Assembly (NCBI RefSeq): GCF_003002815.1
Contig: NZ_PVTF01000010.1
Coordinates: 1 to 64,000 of the forward strand
Direction: 5' to 3'
Length of the DNA stretch: 64,000 nt
DNA from: Umezawaea tangerina
Lineage (GTDB): Bacteria > Actinomycetota > Actinomycetes > Mycobacteriales > Pseudonocardiaceae
Shown here: piece after piece, positions 25,843-34,826 of the stretch
Position numbering within the stretch: position 1 is the first letter of the stretch
Layout of the letters: the number at the start of each line of letters is the position of its first letter
Position numbers and translations under genes: made by a program
The notes under the pieces: model-generated
Database searches by the model: none
What the model saw: the letters and a program-made list of their open reading frames with translations, nothing else
What the model was told of the DNA's origin: nothing

Positions 25843-26561
25843 CAGCCCTCTACGAGGCCGAGGTCAGCCACACCCGGCGCGAGCGGATCGACCGCGCGTT
25901 CAGCCACAAGGTCTACCTCTGGCTGGTCGACCTCGACCGGCTGCCCCGGCTCCCGTGGTGGCTGCGGCCCTTCGCCCGCTTCGAGGCCCGCGACCACTTC
26001 GGACCGCACGGCGACGCGGTCGTCGAGCGGACCGCCACGATCCGGGGGAACCTTGATCGGTGGCTGGCCGAACGGGGAGTCGACCTCGCGGGCGGGCGGG
26101 TGCTCATGCTCGCCAACGCCCGGCTGCTCGGCCACGTGTTCAACCCGCTGTCCGTCTACTGGTGCCACCGGCCCGACGGGTCGCTGGCGTGCGTCGTCGC
26201 CGAGGTGCACAACACCTACGGCCAGCGGCACCCCTACCTGCTCCACACCGACCCCGCGGGTCGCACCCAGGTCGACAAGGCGTTCTACGTGTCGCCGTTC
26301 CTGGAGATGGGCGGCCGCTACCTCATGCGGCTGCCCGAGCCCGACGACCGGCTGTCGGTGACCATCGCCCTGCGGCAGGACGGGAAGACCCCGTTCACCG
26401 CGGGCCTGCACGGCACCAGGACCGAGGCCACGCCCGCGAACCTGGCGCGCCTGCTGGTCCGCCGACCGCTGATGACGCTCCGCGTCTCCGCCCTCATCCG
26501 CGCCCACGGCATCGCGTTGTGGCTGCGCCGACTGCCGATCATCCCCAGGAGTGACCGATGA
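25839..26561 (+). CDS. DUF1365 family protein
   Basis: The 240-residue protein begins VTALYEAEVSHTRRERIDRA and has RRERIDRAFSHKVYLWLVDL, then a NPLSVYWCHRPDG segment and EVHNTYGQRHPYLL, all characteristic of DUF1365. Function is unknown, but the family travels with the flavoprotein and CFA-type methyltransferase on either side. Four-base overlaps (GTGA upstream, ATGA downstream) show tight coupling of the three. Confidence 0.85.
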   Translation: MTALYEAEVSHTRRERIDRAFSHKVYLWLVDLDRLPRLPWWLRPFARFEARDHFGPHGDAVVERTATIRGNLDRWLAERGVDLAGGRVLMLANARLLGHVFNPLSVYWCHRPDGSLACVVAEVHNTYGQRHPYLLHTDPAGRTQVDKAFYVSPFLEMGGRYLMRLPEPDDRLSVTIALRQDGKTPFTAGLHGTRTEATPANLARLLVRRPLMTLRVSALIRAHGIALWLRRLPIIPRSDR

Positions 26562-27799
26562 GCACGATCGACGTCTCGGTGCCCCGCCCGAACCAGGGTG
26601 TGTGGCCGGGTCTCAACACACCGCCCAGGTCCCCGTTCAAGGCGCGCATCGCCGAGGCGCTGTTCCGCCGCGCCGTGGCCTCGCTGCCCGTCCGCGTCGT
26701 GCTCCCCGACGGCGCGCGCCTGGGCGCGGGCGGCGACGACGCCCCGGTCATGCGGATCCACCGGCCCGCCGCGTTCTTCCACCGCCTCGGCGCGGACGCG
26801 AAGATCGGCTTCGGCGAGGCGTACATGGTGGGGGACTGGAGCACGACGGCGCTCGCCGACCTGCTCAGCGCGTTCGCCGCGAAGCTGAGCACGCTGATCC
26901 CGCCGAAGCTGCAGCTCATGCGCCGCTGGGTCGAGCTGCGCCACCCGGACTCCGAGGCGAACTCCGTCGAGGGCGCGCGGGAGAACATCCACCGCCACTA
27001 CGACCTGTCCAACGACCTGTTCGCCACGTTCCTCGACGAGACGATGAGCTACTCGTCGGCGCTGTTCGAGGGCACCGACGACCGCGACCTGGTGCCCGGC
27101 CAGCTCCGCAAGATCGACGGCGTGCTCGACTACGCCGGGGTCCGCGAGGGCAGCCGGGTGCTGGAGATCGGCACCGGCTGGGGCGCGCTGGCCGTGCGGG
27201 CCGCGCAGCGCGGCGCCACCGTGACGTCGCTGACGATCTCCGCCGAGCAGCGCAAGCTGGCCCAGGAGCGGGTCGCCGCGGCCGGGCTGTCCGACCGGGT
27301 GGACATCCACCTGCGCGACTACCGCGAGGAGCGCGGGGAGTACGACGCCGTGGTCAGCGTGGAGATGATCGAGGCCGTCGGCGCCGAGTACTGGCCGACC
27401 TACTTCGGCGTGCTGGACCGGGTCCTGGTGCCCGGCGGGCGGGTCGGGCTGCAGGCCATCACGATGCCGCACGACCGGATGCTGGCCAGCGCGCGCAGCT
27501 ACACGTGGATCCACAAGTACGTGTTCCCCGGCGGCCTGATCCCGTCCGTGCAGGCGATCGACAAGACCGTCCGCGAGCACACCGCGCTGCGCGAGGTGTC
27601 CTCCCGCGCCTTCGGCCTGGACTACGCCGAGACCCTGCGGCAGTGGCGCGAGACGTTCCTGAGCAGGTGGGACGCCATCAACGGGTTCGGCTTCGACGAC
27701 ACGTTCCGGCGGATGTGGGAGTTCTACCTCGCCTACTCCGAGGCGGGGTTCCGGGTCGGATACCTCGACGTCCGGCAGTTCGCATACGTGAAATCGTGA
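26558..27799 (+). CDS. cyclopropane-fatty-acyl-phospholipid synthase family methyltransferase
   Basis: The 413-residue SAM-dependent enzyme has the motif VLEIGTGWGALAVRAAQRGA, an HYDLSNDLFATFLDETMSYS lipid-substrate segment (YDLSN.LF is a family signature) and a C-terminal DVRQF end. The family methylates or cyclopropanates unsaturated acyl chains of membrane phospholipids. With the flavoprotein and DUF1365 genes it forms the lipid-modification operon; the product lipid is not predictable here. An N-terminal ~120-residue region precedes the catalytic domain, as in CFA synthases. Confidence 0.88.
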   Translation: MSTIDVSVPRPNQGVWPGLNTPPRSPFKARIAEALFRRAVASLPVRVVLPDGARLGAGGDDAPVMRIHRPAAFFHRLGADAKIGFGEAYMVGDWSTTALADLLSAFAAKLSTLIPPKLQLMRRWVELRHPDSEANSVEGARENIHRHYDLSNDLFATFLDETMSYSSALFEGTDDRDLVPGQLRKIDGVLDYAGVREGSRVLEIGTGWGALAVRAAQRGATVTSLTISAEQRKLAQERVAAAGLSDRVDIHLRDYREERGEYDAVVSVEMIEAVGAEYWPTYFGVLDRVLVPGGRVGLQAITMPHDRMLASARSYTWIHKYVFPGGLIPSVQAIDKTVREHTALREVSSRAFGLDYAETLRQWRETFLSRWDAINGFGFDDTFRRMWEFYLAYSEAGFRVGYLDVRQFAYVKS

Positions 27800-27965
27800 C
27801 GCGTTAGGCCGATCGGTCGACAGGTGCGCCCGTCCGGGTGCCGATCGACCCCTCCGAACCATCTTCGTGGTCAGCTTTACGGGAAGCGGTATCAGCGGCA
27901 CGTCTGGGGACTCCTCTCCTGTGAGCCGGGCAATGCCGGGACGCTTGCAGTGAGGAGGTCGCCGG

Positions 27966-28661
27966 ATGGTCCACCCATCGTTCGTGCGCGGCGGTGTCGA
28001 CTTCGGCTCCGGCACGGACGGCGACGACACCCCGGTCGGTCGGCCCCACGTCCGGTTGATCACGGGGTCCGCCGCCCCCGCCGTGAGCACCCAGTGGCTC
28101 GTCGAGGCCGAGCTGGTCGACATCGTCGACCAGGCCCTCGCGGGCAACCGAAGAGCCGTGGAGCAGCTGCTGGCGAGGATCCAGCCGCTGGTGCTGCGCT
28201 ACTGCCGCGCCCGCGTGGGCAGCCGCGAGCGCACGCTGGTCTCCGCCGACGACATCGCCCAGGAGGTCTGCCTGGCGGTGGTGTCCGCGCTGTCCAAGTA
28301 CCGCTACGAGCCCGGCTCGTTCCTCGCGTTCGTGTACGGCATCGCGGCCCACAAGGTCGCCGACGCCCGCAGGCGGGCCGTGCGCAGCCGCTCGGAGGTC
28401 GTGCCGGAGCTCCCGGACTGCCCCACGCTGGAGGCGGGCCCGGAGCAGCGCGCCCTGAACGGGGAGGCGTTCGAGCACGTCGTGCAGATGCTGCACCGCC
28501 TGCCGGACCGGCAGCGCGAGATCCTCGTGCTGCGGGTCGCCGTGGGCCTCACCGCCGAGGAGACGGCGGCCGCCGTCGGCTCCACGCCGGGGGCCGTCCG
28601 GGTGGCGCAGCACCGCGCACTTGCCCGACTGCGCGAGATGTTGGCGTCGGTCGACGGCTAG
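27966..28661 (+). CDS. ECF-like sigma factor of the ShbA/SigD type
   Basis: The 231-residue protein strongly resembles Streptomyces ShbA and mycobacterial SigD: ADDIAQEVCLAVVSALSKYR in region 2, then FLAFVYGIAAHKVADARRRA, then the region 4 segment LPDRQREILVLRVAVGLTAE with the recognition helix in STPGAVRVAQHRALARLR. ATG 27966 follows GAGGAGG at optimal distance. In Streptomyces griseus ShbA transcribes the principal sigma gene. Here it lies between the lipid operon and a PfkB gene and not in the usual groE/guaB neighbourhood. Confidence 0.82.
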   Translation: MVHPSFVRGGVDFGSGTDGDDTPVGRPHVRLITGSAAPAVSTQWLVEAELVDIVDQALAGNRRAVEQLLARIQPLVLRYCRARVGSRERTLVSADDIAQEVCLAVVSALSKYRYEPGSFLAFVYGIAAHKVADARRRAVRSRSEVVPELPDCPTLEAGPEQRALNGEAFEHVVQMLHRLPDRQREILVLRVAVGLTAEETAAAVGSTPGAVRVAQHRALARLREMLASVDG

Positions 28662-28688
28662 TCCACCGCCGGCCGGCATCGTAGGGGG

Positions 28689-29726
28689 ATGACGACCGCC
28701 GAACCGCCCGCCTTCGACGTGCTGTTGTCGGGCACGGTGTTCCTGGACATCATCTTCACCGGCCTGCCCCGCCCGCCCGCCGCGGGCACGGAGGTGTGGG
28801 CCGAGGGCCTGGGCTCGTGCCCCGGCGGCATCGCCAACCTCGCGGTGGCGCTGAGCAGGCTCCAGCTGCGCACCGCGCTGGCCGCCGCGTTCGGCGAGGA
28901 CGTCTACGGCGACTTCTGCTGGGAGACGCTCTCCGAGCAGGAGGGCGTGGACCTCAGCTACTGCCGCCGCTTCTACGGCTGGCACTCCCCGGTGACCGTG
29001 TCGATGGCCATGGAGAACGACCGCAGCATGGTCACCCACGGCCACCGCCCACCGGTGTCGGCCGACTCGCTGCTCTCGCCCCCGCCCTCGGCCAGGGCCG
29101 CCTTCGTGCACATCCAGCCGGAGGAGGAGAAGTGGGTGGGCCTGGCCAAGGCCCAGGGCGCCCTGCTGTTCGCCGACATCGGCTGGGACCGGACCGAGGT
29201 GTGGGCGCCCTCGCTGCTCAACCGGCTCGACGGCTACGACTTCTTCCTCCCCAACGACGCCGAGGCGATGCACTACACCCGCAAGGACACCGCCGAGGAG
29301 GCGGCCGTGGCGCTCGCCGAGTTCGTGCCCGTGGTCGTGGTGACCCGCGGCGGCGGGGGAGCGTTCGCCTACGACTCCGCCACCGGGGAGAAGGCCGACG
29401 TCCAGGGCCTCAACGTGGCACCGCTCGACTCGACCGGCGCGGGGGACGTGTTCGGCGCCGGGTTCGTGCTCGGCACGCTGGCCGGGTGGCCGCTGGAGCA
29501 CCGGGTGCGGTTCGCCAACCTGTGCGCCGCGCTGTCCGTGCAGCACTTCGGCGGCTCGCTCTCGGCACCCGGCTGGGGCGACATCGCGGCGTGGTGGCGC
29601 ACCGTCGGCAAGCGCGACGAGGGCGACCTGCGCTGCTACGCCTTCCTCGACGACCTGCTGCCCGGCCACACCAACTCCGAGGTCCGCCGGGCCAGCGCCA
29701 CGATCCGCCTGCACGGCCCGCACTAG
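28689..29726 (+). CDS. PfkB family carbohydrate kinase
   Basis: The 345-residue ribokinase-fold protein has an N-terminal GGIANLAVALSRL sugar-binding segment and the C-terminal DSTGAGDVFGAGF signature (catalytic Asp and anion hole). It phosphorylates a sugar or nucleoside that cannot be named from sequence. It starts 27 bases after the ShbA-like gene. Its stop codon TAG is the beginning of palindromic element B. Confidence 0.86.
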   Translation: MTTAEPPAFDVLLSGTVFLDIIFTGLPRPPAAGTEVWAEGLGSCPGGIANLAVALSRLQLRTALAAAFGEDVYGDFCWETLSEQEGVDLSYCRRFYGWHSPVTVSMAMENDRSMVTHGHRPPVSADSLLSPPPSARAAFVHIQPEEEKWVGLAKAQGALLFADIGWDRTEVWAPSLLNRLDGYDFFLPNDAEAMHYTRKDTAEEAAVALAEFVPVVVVTRGGGGAFAYDSATGEKADVQGLNVAPLDSTGAGDVFGAGFVLGTLAGWPLEHRVRFANLCAALSVQHFGGSLSAPGWGDIAAWWRTVGKRDEGDLRCYAFLDDLLPGHTNSEVRRASATIRLHGPH

Positions 29727-29843
29727 GGCGTGTGTCGAAGTCCGTGTTCGCGGTAGCCGGGCCTGAGGCGGCCCCTCGGCCGCACCGCCAGGAACCACCT
29801 CAGGCGCGACTCCCATCGAACGAGACTTCGACACACGCCCTAG
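29723..29843. mobile_element. palindromic CTAG-bounded element, copy B
   Basis: A 121-bp element is bounded by CTAG on both ends, with matching termini of 18 bases (CTAGGGCGTGTGTCGAAG). Its right arm repeats the left arm of copy A (44 of about 46 bases over the inner part), and its left arm repeats copy A's right arm, so B is A in reverse orientation with a shorter centre. It carries no coding sequence. It lies immediately after the PfkB stop. Confidence 0.72.
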
Positions 29844-29935
29844 GGCCTGTCCCCTGGCCCGCTGTAGCCGGGGATCGCGAGAACGAGCCCCTCGTGTGCC
29901 ACCGCGGTGTGGCGCACGTCCCAGTGACGTCAGTG

Positions 29936-29977
29936 GCTGACATCGGTTAGCGTGAGCGATGTCAGCCGCTGACATCG
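29936..29977. promoter_or_regulatory. triple GCTGACATCG operator
   Basis: GCTGACATCG occurs at 29936-29945 and 29968-29977, and its exact reverse complement at 29957-29966. The first and second copies form a perfect 10-bp inverted repeat with an 11-base spacer. The cluster ends 20 bases before the amidohydrolase start, so it should control the amidohydrolase-amidase operon. No adjacent regulator gene is a clear candidate. Confidence 0.65.
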
Positions 29978-29997
29978 TTCATCGTCGAGGAGGGGCC

Positions 29998-30957
29998 ATG
30001 CCGGGTCCGGTCGATCACGAGGTGCCGCTGTTCGACGTCCACGCGCACTTCTCCCCGCCGACGTCGCCGGCGCACCGGCGGGCGGTGTGGGAGCGGGCGC
30101 GCCGCGAGCGGTTCCTCGCGCCCGAGCCGTTCGAGTGGCGGCTCGCGGACACCCTCGCGTTCATGGACGAGACCGGGACCGCGGTGCAGATGCTCAGCAA
30201 CGTCCCGGCCGACCTCGACGCGCTGCGCGCCTCCAACGACTTCGGCGCCGAGGTCGTCGCGGAGCACCCGTCCCGGTTCGGGCTCCTCGCGGCGCTGCCC
30301 ACCGGCGACCCCGACGCGGCCGTGGCGGAGCTCGACCGGGTCCGGGACGCCGACGGCTGGGCGGTGACGACCGTCCACAACGGACGGTCACTGGCCGACG
30401 CGGCGCTCGACCCCCTGTGGCGGCGGCTCGACGAGCGGCGCGCGGTCGTGTTCGTGCACCCCAACGCCTACGCCCCCGCGGTCGCGGACCTGCCGAGGCC
30501 GCTGGTGGAGGTCGCGTTCGACACCGGCCGGACGGTGGTGGGGATGCTCTACGCGGGGGTGTTCGACCGCTTCCCCGGCATCACGTTCGTGCTCGCCCAC
30601 GCGGGCGGCGCGCTGCCCGTGCTGGCCGGGCGGCTGAGCCTGCTCGGCGCCGAGCCGTGGGTGCCGAACCCCGGTCGGCTCGGCCGGGACGACATCGCCG
30701 CGGCACTGCGCCGCCTGTGGGTGGACACCGCCGCCTCGGCCAGCGACCAGCAGCTCGCGGCGGCCGTGCACACCGTCGGCGCGGACCACGTCGTCCACGG
30801 CTCGGACTGGGGCGTGCCGTGCACCGACCGGGAGTCGGCCGTCCGCGGCATCGACGCCCTCGACCGCAGCCGCGTGCTGTCCGCCCCGACCCGCGCCGCC
30901 GTCCGCGCCCGTGCCCGCGTCCTTTTCCCCGCGGCGGCGGCGCGCGCTCAGCGGTGA
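29998..30957 (+). CDS. amidohydrolase (ACMSD-like TIM-barrel)
   Basis: The 319-residue metal-dependent hydrolase or decarboxylase of the amidohydrolase_2 type has LFDVHAHFSPP (HxH metal ligands) at the N-terminus, VLAHAGGALP in the middle and VVHGSDWGVP (catalytic Asp) near the end. ATG 29998 is preferred because AGGAGGGG lies directly upstream; the longer frame from 29959 would start inside the operator. It is coupled to the amidase gene. Confidence 0.85.
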   Translation: MPGPVDHEVPLFDVHAHFSPPTSPAHRRAVWERARRERFLAPEPFEWRLADTLAFMDETGTAVQMLSNVPADLDALRASNDFGAEVVAEHPSRFGLLAALPTGDPDAAVAELDRVRDADGWAVTTVHNGRSLADAALDPLWRRLDERRAVVFVHPNAYAPAVADLPRPLVEVAFDTGRTVVGMLYAGVFDRFPGITFVLAHAGGALPVLAGRLSLLGAEPWVPNPGRLGRDDIAAALRRLWVDTAASASDQQLAAAVHTVGADHVVHGSDWGVPCTDRESAVRGIDALDRSRVLSAPTRAAVRARARVLFPAAAARAQR

Positions 30958-30992
30958 ACGACCACAAGAGACAAGAAGGGATCGGAACGACC

Positions 30993-32420
30993 ATGGACGA
31001 GAACGAGCGGGAACGACCCGGTGAGCTCTGGCGGTGGGACGCCGTCGACCTGGCGGAGGCGATCCGGGAGCGGGTCGTGTCGAGCACGGAGGCCGTGACG
31101 GCGTGCCTGGACCGCCTGGACGTGGTCAACCCGCGGCTCAACGCGGTCGTGTCGGACCTGCGGGGCGAGGCACTGGAGGCCGCCGCCGAGGCGGACGCGT
31201 CGGTCGCTCGCGGCGAGCCGCTCGGACCGCTGCACGGCGTGCCCGTCACGACCAAGGTCACCGAGGACCAGGCGGGCCACCCGACGACCTGGGGCGTGGT
31301 CGCGTTCCGCGACAACGTCGCCGCGCAGGACGGGCCCGCGGTCGCCAACCTCAGGGCGGCGGGCGCCGTGGTGGTCGGGCGGACCAACTCGCCCGCGTTC
31401 GGCTACAGCTGGTGGACCGACAACGACCTGCACGGGCGCACCGACAACCCGTGGTCGCGGGCGCACACGCCGGGCGGGTCGAGCGGAGGGGCGTCGGCGG
31501 GCACCGCCGCGGGGATCTCGCCCATCGCGCTGGGCAGCGACATGATCGGGTCGATCCGCTACCCCGCCTACTGCACGGGCGTGGTGGGTCTGCGCCCGAG
31601 CTTCGGCCGCGTCCCGTCGTTCCGGTCGACGGCGCGGACCGAACCGCCGATGGCGTCCCAGCTGATGGCCGTCCCCGGACCGCTCACCCGCACCGTCCGC
31701 GACGCCCGGCTCGCGCTCGGGGTCCTGGCCCGGCGCGACCCCCGCGACCCCTGGTGGGTGCCCGCGCCGCTGACGGGTCCCCCGGTCCACGGGCCGACGC
31801 GCGTCGCGGTGTCCGTCGACCCGGCGGGCGTCGGCGTCCACCCGACCGTGCGGGCCGCGGTCCTGCGGGCGGCGGAGGCGCTGGAGGCCGCGGGCTACGC
31901 GGTCGAGGAGCAGGACCCGCCGGACTTCGCCGCGGTGGCGGCCGCGCTCGGGGAGATCACCCGCCACGAGACGCCGCACTTCTCCGGCGAGGACTACGAG
32001 CGCTACGGCGACGACCGGCTCCGGCGGACCTACCGGCGGGTGCGGAGCGCCGGTGCCCAGCCCGCGCTCGTGCCGTACATGGAGGCGTTGGCGGGCCGGA
32101 TCACGTGGATCCGCGCGTGGACCCTCTTCCTGGACCGGTGGCCGGTCCTGCTGTGCCCGACCGCGTTCGACCCGCCGTTCCCGCAGGACGTCGACAGCCT
32201 GCCCGCCGAGGCCTACCCGCGGATGTTCCAGTCGATGATGCCGTCCTACGCCGTGCCGCTGCTGGGCCTGCCCGCGCTGGCCGTGCCGACCGGCGTCGCC
32301 GACGGGCTGCCGACCGGCGTCCAGCTCGTCGCGGGGCGGTTCCGCGAAGACCTCGTCCTCGACGCGGGCGAGGTCGTCGAGGCGGCCTGCGGGGTGCTCA
32401 CCCCGATCGACCCGCGGTAG
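30993..32420 (+). CDS. amidase signature family amidohydrolase
   Basis: The 475-residue enzyme has the Ser-cisSer-Lys triad of amidase-signature proteins: K88 in VPVTTKVTED, S163 in GGSSGG and S187 in GSDMIGSIRYPA. The usual GSD-x-GGSIR has Ile in place of one Gly here. It hydrolyses an amide C-N bond; the substrate is unknown. GTG 30954 overlaps the upstream stop (GTGA) and is an alternative start adding 13 residues. Context suggests a catabolic pair with the amidohydrolase. Confidence 0.85.
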   Translation: MDENERERPGELWRWDAVDLAEAIRERVVSSTEAVTACLDRLDVVNPRLNAVVSDLRGEALEAAAEADASVARGEPLGPLHGVPVTTKVTEDQAGHPTTWGVVAFRDNVAAQDGPAVANLRAAGAVVVGRTNSPAFGYSWWTDNDLHGRTDNPWSRAHTPGGSSGGASAGTAAGISPIALGSDMIGSIRYPAYCTGVVGLRPSFGRVPSFRSTARTEPPMASQLMAVPGPLTRTVRDARLALGVLARRDPRDPWWVPAPLTGPPVHGPTRVAVSVDPAGVGVHPTVRAAVLRAAEALEAAGYAVEEQDPPDFAAVAAALGEITRHETPHFSGEDYERYGDDRLRRTYRRVRSAGAQPALVPYMEALAGRITWIRAWTLFLDRWPVLLCPTAFDPPFPQDVDSLPAEAYPRMFQSMMPSYAVPLLGLPALAVPTGVADGLPTGVQLVAGRFREDLVLDAGEVVEAACGVLTPIDPR

Positions 32421-32462
32421 CACGGCGACCGGGATCCGACCGTCGCCCGGAGGTGTGAACCG

Positions 32463-32478
32463 CTACCCGAACGGGTAG
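32463..32478. promoter_or_regulatory. palindrome upstream of class A PBP
   Basis: CTACCCG and CGGGTAG form a perfect 7-2-7 palindrome in the 243-base gap after the amidase gene. It is a possible operator for the PBP gene; nothing else distinct was seen in the gap. Confidence 0.35.
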
Positions 32479-32663
32479 TACCACCCTGGACCACGTGGAT
32501 CATCGAGCACGCCCTTACCGGCGCCACAACAGCGCAGGAGTAGTTTCACAGTCGTCGCCGGTGTGATCGCGCAGAAACTGCCCTTCGTCGAGCAACCTGA
32601 CCACGGTCCCGTGCGACTTATAAGGACAAGGGGAATTCTCCGCCGGAAGGGGTTGCGGGTTTC

Positions 32664-34775
32664 GTGTTCGCGCGTGCGACGGGACTGGTCAAGTTGGTGG
32701 GGTTGTGCCTCGCGGCGGGCGTGCTGCTCGCGGCGGTCATGTTCCCCGTCGTCGGGGGGCTGGGCCTCGCGTCCAACCGCGCGGCGGACACGGTCGACCA
32801 GACCTCGGGTGAGCTGGCCAAGGGGGAGCTGCCCCTCGTGACCACCGTCCTGGACATGAACGGCGCCCCCATCGCGTACCTGTACGACCAGTACCGGATC
32901 CCGGTGTCGTTCGACCAGATCTCGGACACCATGAAGGCCGCGATCATCGCGATCGAGGACAAGCGGTTCTTCGAGCACGGCGGCGTGGACTGGCAGGGCA
33001 TCGCCCGCGCGGCCGCCAAGGCGGGTGCCGACGGCGAGGTGTCCCAGGGCGCGTCGACCCTGACCCAGCAGTACGTGAAGAACTACCTGGCGTTCGTGAT
33101 CGGCGGCGGCTCGGACGAGGCCTACGAGAAGGCCACCGAGGCGACCGCGGCCCGCAAGCTGCGCGAGGCCCGCGTCGCCCTGCAGCTCGAGCAGGTGATG
33201 ACGAAGAACGAGATCCTCACCGCGTACCTGAACATCGTCCCGTTCGGCAACGGCACCTACGGCGTCGGCGCGGCGGCCAAGGCGTACTTCGACACCACCC
33301 CGGACAAGCTGACCGTGCCGCAGGCGGCGATGCTCGCGGGCCTGGTCAACCAGCCCAGCGTGCTCAACCCCGGCAACGGCGTGGAAGCCGCGATCAAGCG
33401 TCGCAACACGGTGATCGACCGGATGCGCGACAACAACGCGTTCGGCCAGGACAAGGCCGCCGCCGAGGCGAAGGCCACCGAGTTCAAGGCCGCCGAGGCC
33501 GGTGTCGTGCCGGACCTCAAGCTGCTGCCCAACGGCTGCGTCGGCGCCGGTGACGGCCCGGTGTACGGCTTCTTCTGCCGCTACCTGGTCGACTACCTGA
33601 CCAAGTACGGGTTCACCGAGGACCAGCTGCTGCGCGGCGGCTACACGATCAAGACCACGATGGACCCGGTCGCGACCCGTGCGGCCAAGGAGGCCGCGGA
33701 GGGCCAGGTCCCGAAGGACACCGAGGGCGTCGCCAACGCCATGGCCGTCGTCGAGCCCGGCGCGGACAAGCACCGCGTGCGCGCGCTGGCCGCCAACCGC
33801 GACTTCGGCAACAACGCCGAGGCCGGGCAGAGCGCCTACTCGCTCCCGGCCGAGGTGACCCGCTTCGGCGCCGGTTCCATCTACAAGGTCTTCACGGCCG
33901 CGGCGGCGCTGGACAAGGGCGTCACCGGGATCGACAAGGAGATCGACGTCCCGAACGTCTACACGTCGAAGGTCTTCAAGGACGGCAGCAAGCCGTACAC
34001 GGTGCGGAACTACTCCAACGGCACCGACCAGAAGATGACGCTGACCAAGGCGCTGGCGACCTCGCCCAACACCGGGTTCATCATCCTGGAGGAGAAGGCG
34101 GGCCTCGACAACGTCGTGGACATGGCCTACAAGCTGGGCCTGCGCGAGACGATGCACGACGTGAACAACGCCGGTGACCCGCTGAAGGCGGACGGCTCGA
34201 ACGGCCCGTCGCAGGGCGACCAGTTCAAGCAGGACAACAGCGGCTCGTTCACCCTCGGGCCGGGCGCGACCAGCGTGCTGGAGCTGTCCAACGTGGCCGC
34301 GACCATCGTCAGCCACGGCACCTGGTGCCCGCCGACGCCGGTCGAGGAGGTCATCGACCGCGACGGCAAGCCCGTCCCGCTCAAGGAGCCCGCGTGCGAC
34401 CAGGCCGTCGCGCCGGAGCTCGCGGACTCGCTGGCCGTGGGCATGAGCCAGGACGCCGTGTCCGGTACCGCGGCCGGTGCGGCCAAGGGCTTCGGCCGTC
34501 CCATGATCGGCAAGACCGGCACCACCGAGAACTACTGGTCGGTCGCCTTCATCGGCGCGACCCCGCAGTACGCCGGCGCGGTCATGACGTTCACCGACGG
34601 CGTCGCCCCGCAGATCATCTGCAACGCCGCGGCGCCCCGGCTGTGCGGCAACGGCGGCACGATCGGCCTCACCGGTGGTGAGGTGGCCGCTCCGACCTGG
34701 TTCAACGCCATGAAGGTGATCCACGAGGGCAAGCCCGTCGTGCCCCTGCCACCCGCGGCCCCGAAGTACAAGTAG
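32664..34775 (+). CDS. class A penicillin-binding protein
   Basis: The 703-residue bifunctional peptidoglycan synthase has an N-terminal membrane anchor (LVKLVGLCLAAGVLLAAVMF). The glycosyltransferase domain (GT51) has catalytic E98 in IEDKRFFEHGGVDWQGI and the GASTLTQQYVKNYL segment. The transpeptidase domain has S405-IYK, S467-PN and K617-TG. It polymerises and cross-links murein outside the membrane. GTG 32664 places the anchor at the very N-terminus. It is followed by its own terminator. Confidence 0.9.
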   Translation: MFARATGLVKLVGLCLAAGVLLAAVMFPVVGGLGLASNRAADTVDQTSGELAKGELPLVTTVLDMNGAPIAYLYDQYRIPVSFDQISDTMKAAIIAIEDKRFFEHGGVDWQGIARAAAKAGADGEVSQGASTLTQQYVKNYLAFVIGGGSDEAYEKATEATAARKLREARVALQLEQVMTKNEILTAYLNIVPFGNGTYGVGAAAKAYFDTTPDKLTVPQAAMLAGLVNQPSVLNPGNGVEAAIKRRNTVIDRMRDNNAFGQDKAAAEAKATEFKAAEAGVVPDLKLLPNGCVGAGDGPVYGFFCRYLVDYLTKYGFTEDQLLRGGYTIKTTMDPVATRAAKEAAEGQVPKDTEGVANAMAVVEPGADKHRVRALAANRDFGNNAEAGQSAYSLPAEVTRFGAGSIYKVFTAAAALDKGVTGIDKEIDVPNVYTSKVFKDGSKPYTVRNYSNGTDQKMTLTKALATSPNTGFIILEEKAGLDNVVDMAYKLGLRETMHDVNNAGDPLKADGSNGPSQGDQFKQDNSGSFTLGPGATSVLELSNVAATIVSHGTWCPPTPVEEVIDRDGKPVPLKEPACDQAVAPELADSLAVGMSQDAVSGTAAGAAKGFGRPMIGKTGTTENYWSVAFIGATPQYAGAVMTFTDGVAPQIICNAAAPRLCGNGGTIGLTGGEVAAPTWFNAMKVIHEGKPVVPLPPAAPKYK

Positions 34776-34789
34776 CAACCGCTCGTCGA

Positions 34790-34826
34790 CCGCCCCGCTG
34801 GCCTTGTGCTAGCGGGGCGGTTCTCG
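34790..34826 (+). terminator. terminator of the class A PBP gene
   Basis: A perfect 10-bp GC stem (CCGCCCCGCT with AGCGGGGCGG) with an 11-base loop is followed by TTCTCGTT, beginning 15 bases after the stop. Confidence 0.75.

Noticed and set aside
29959-29997. Earlier ATG of the amidohydrolase gene
   Set aside because: It would translate the operator; AGGAGGGG points to ATG 29998.
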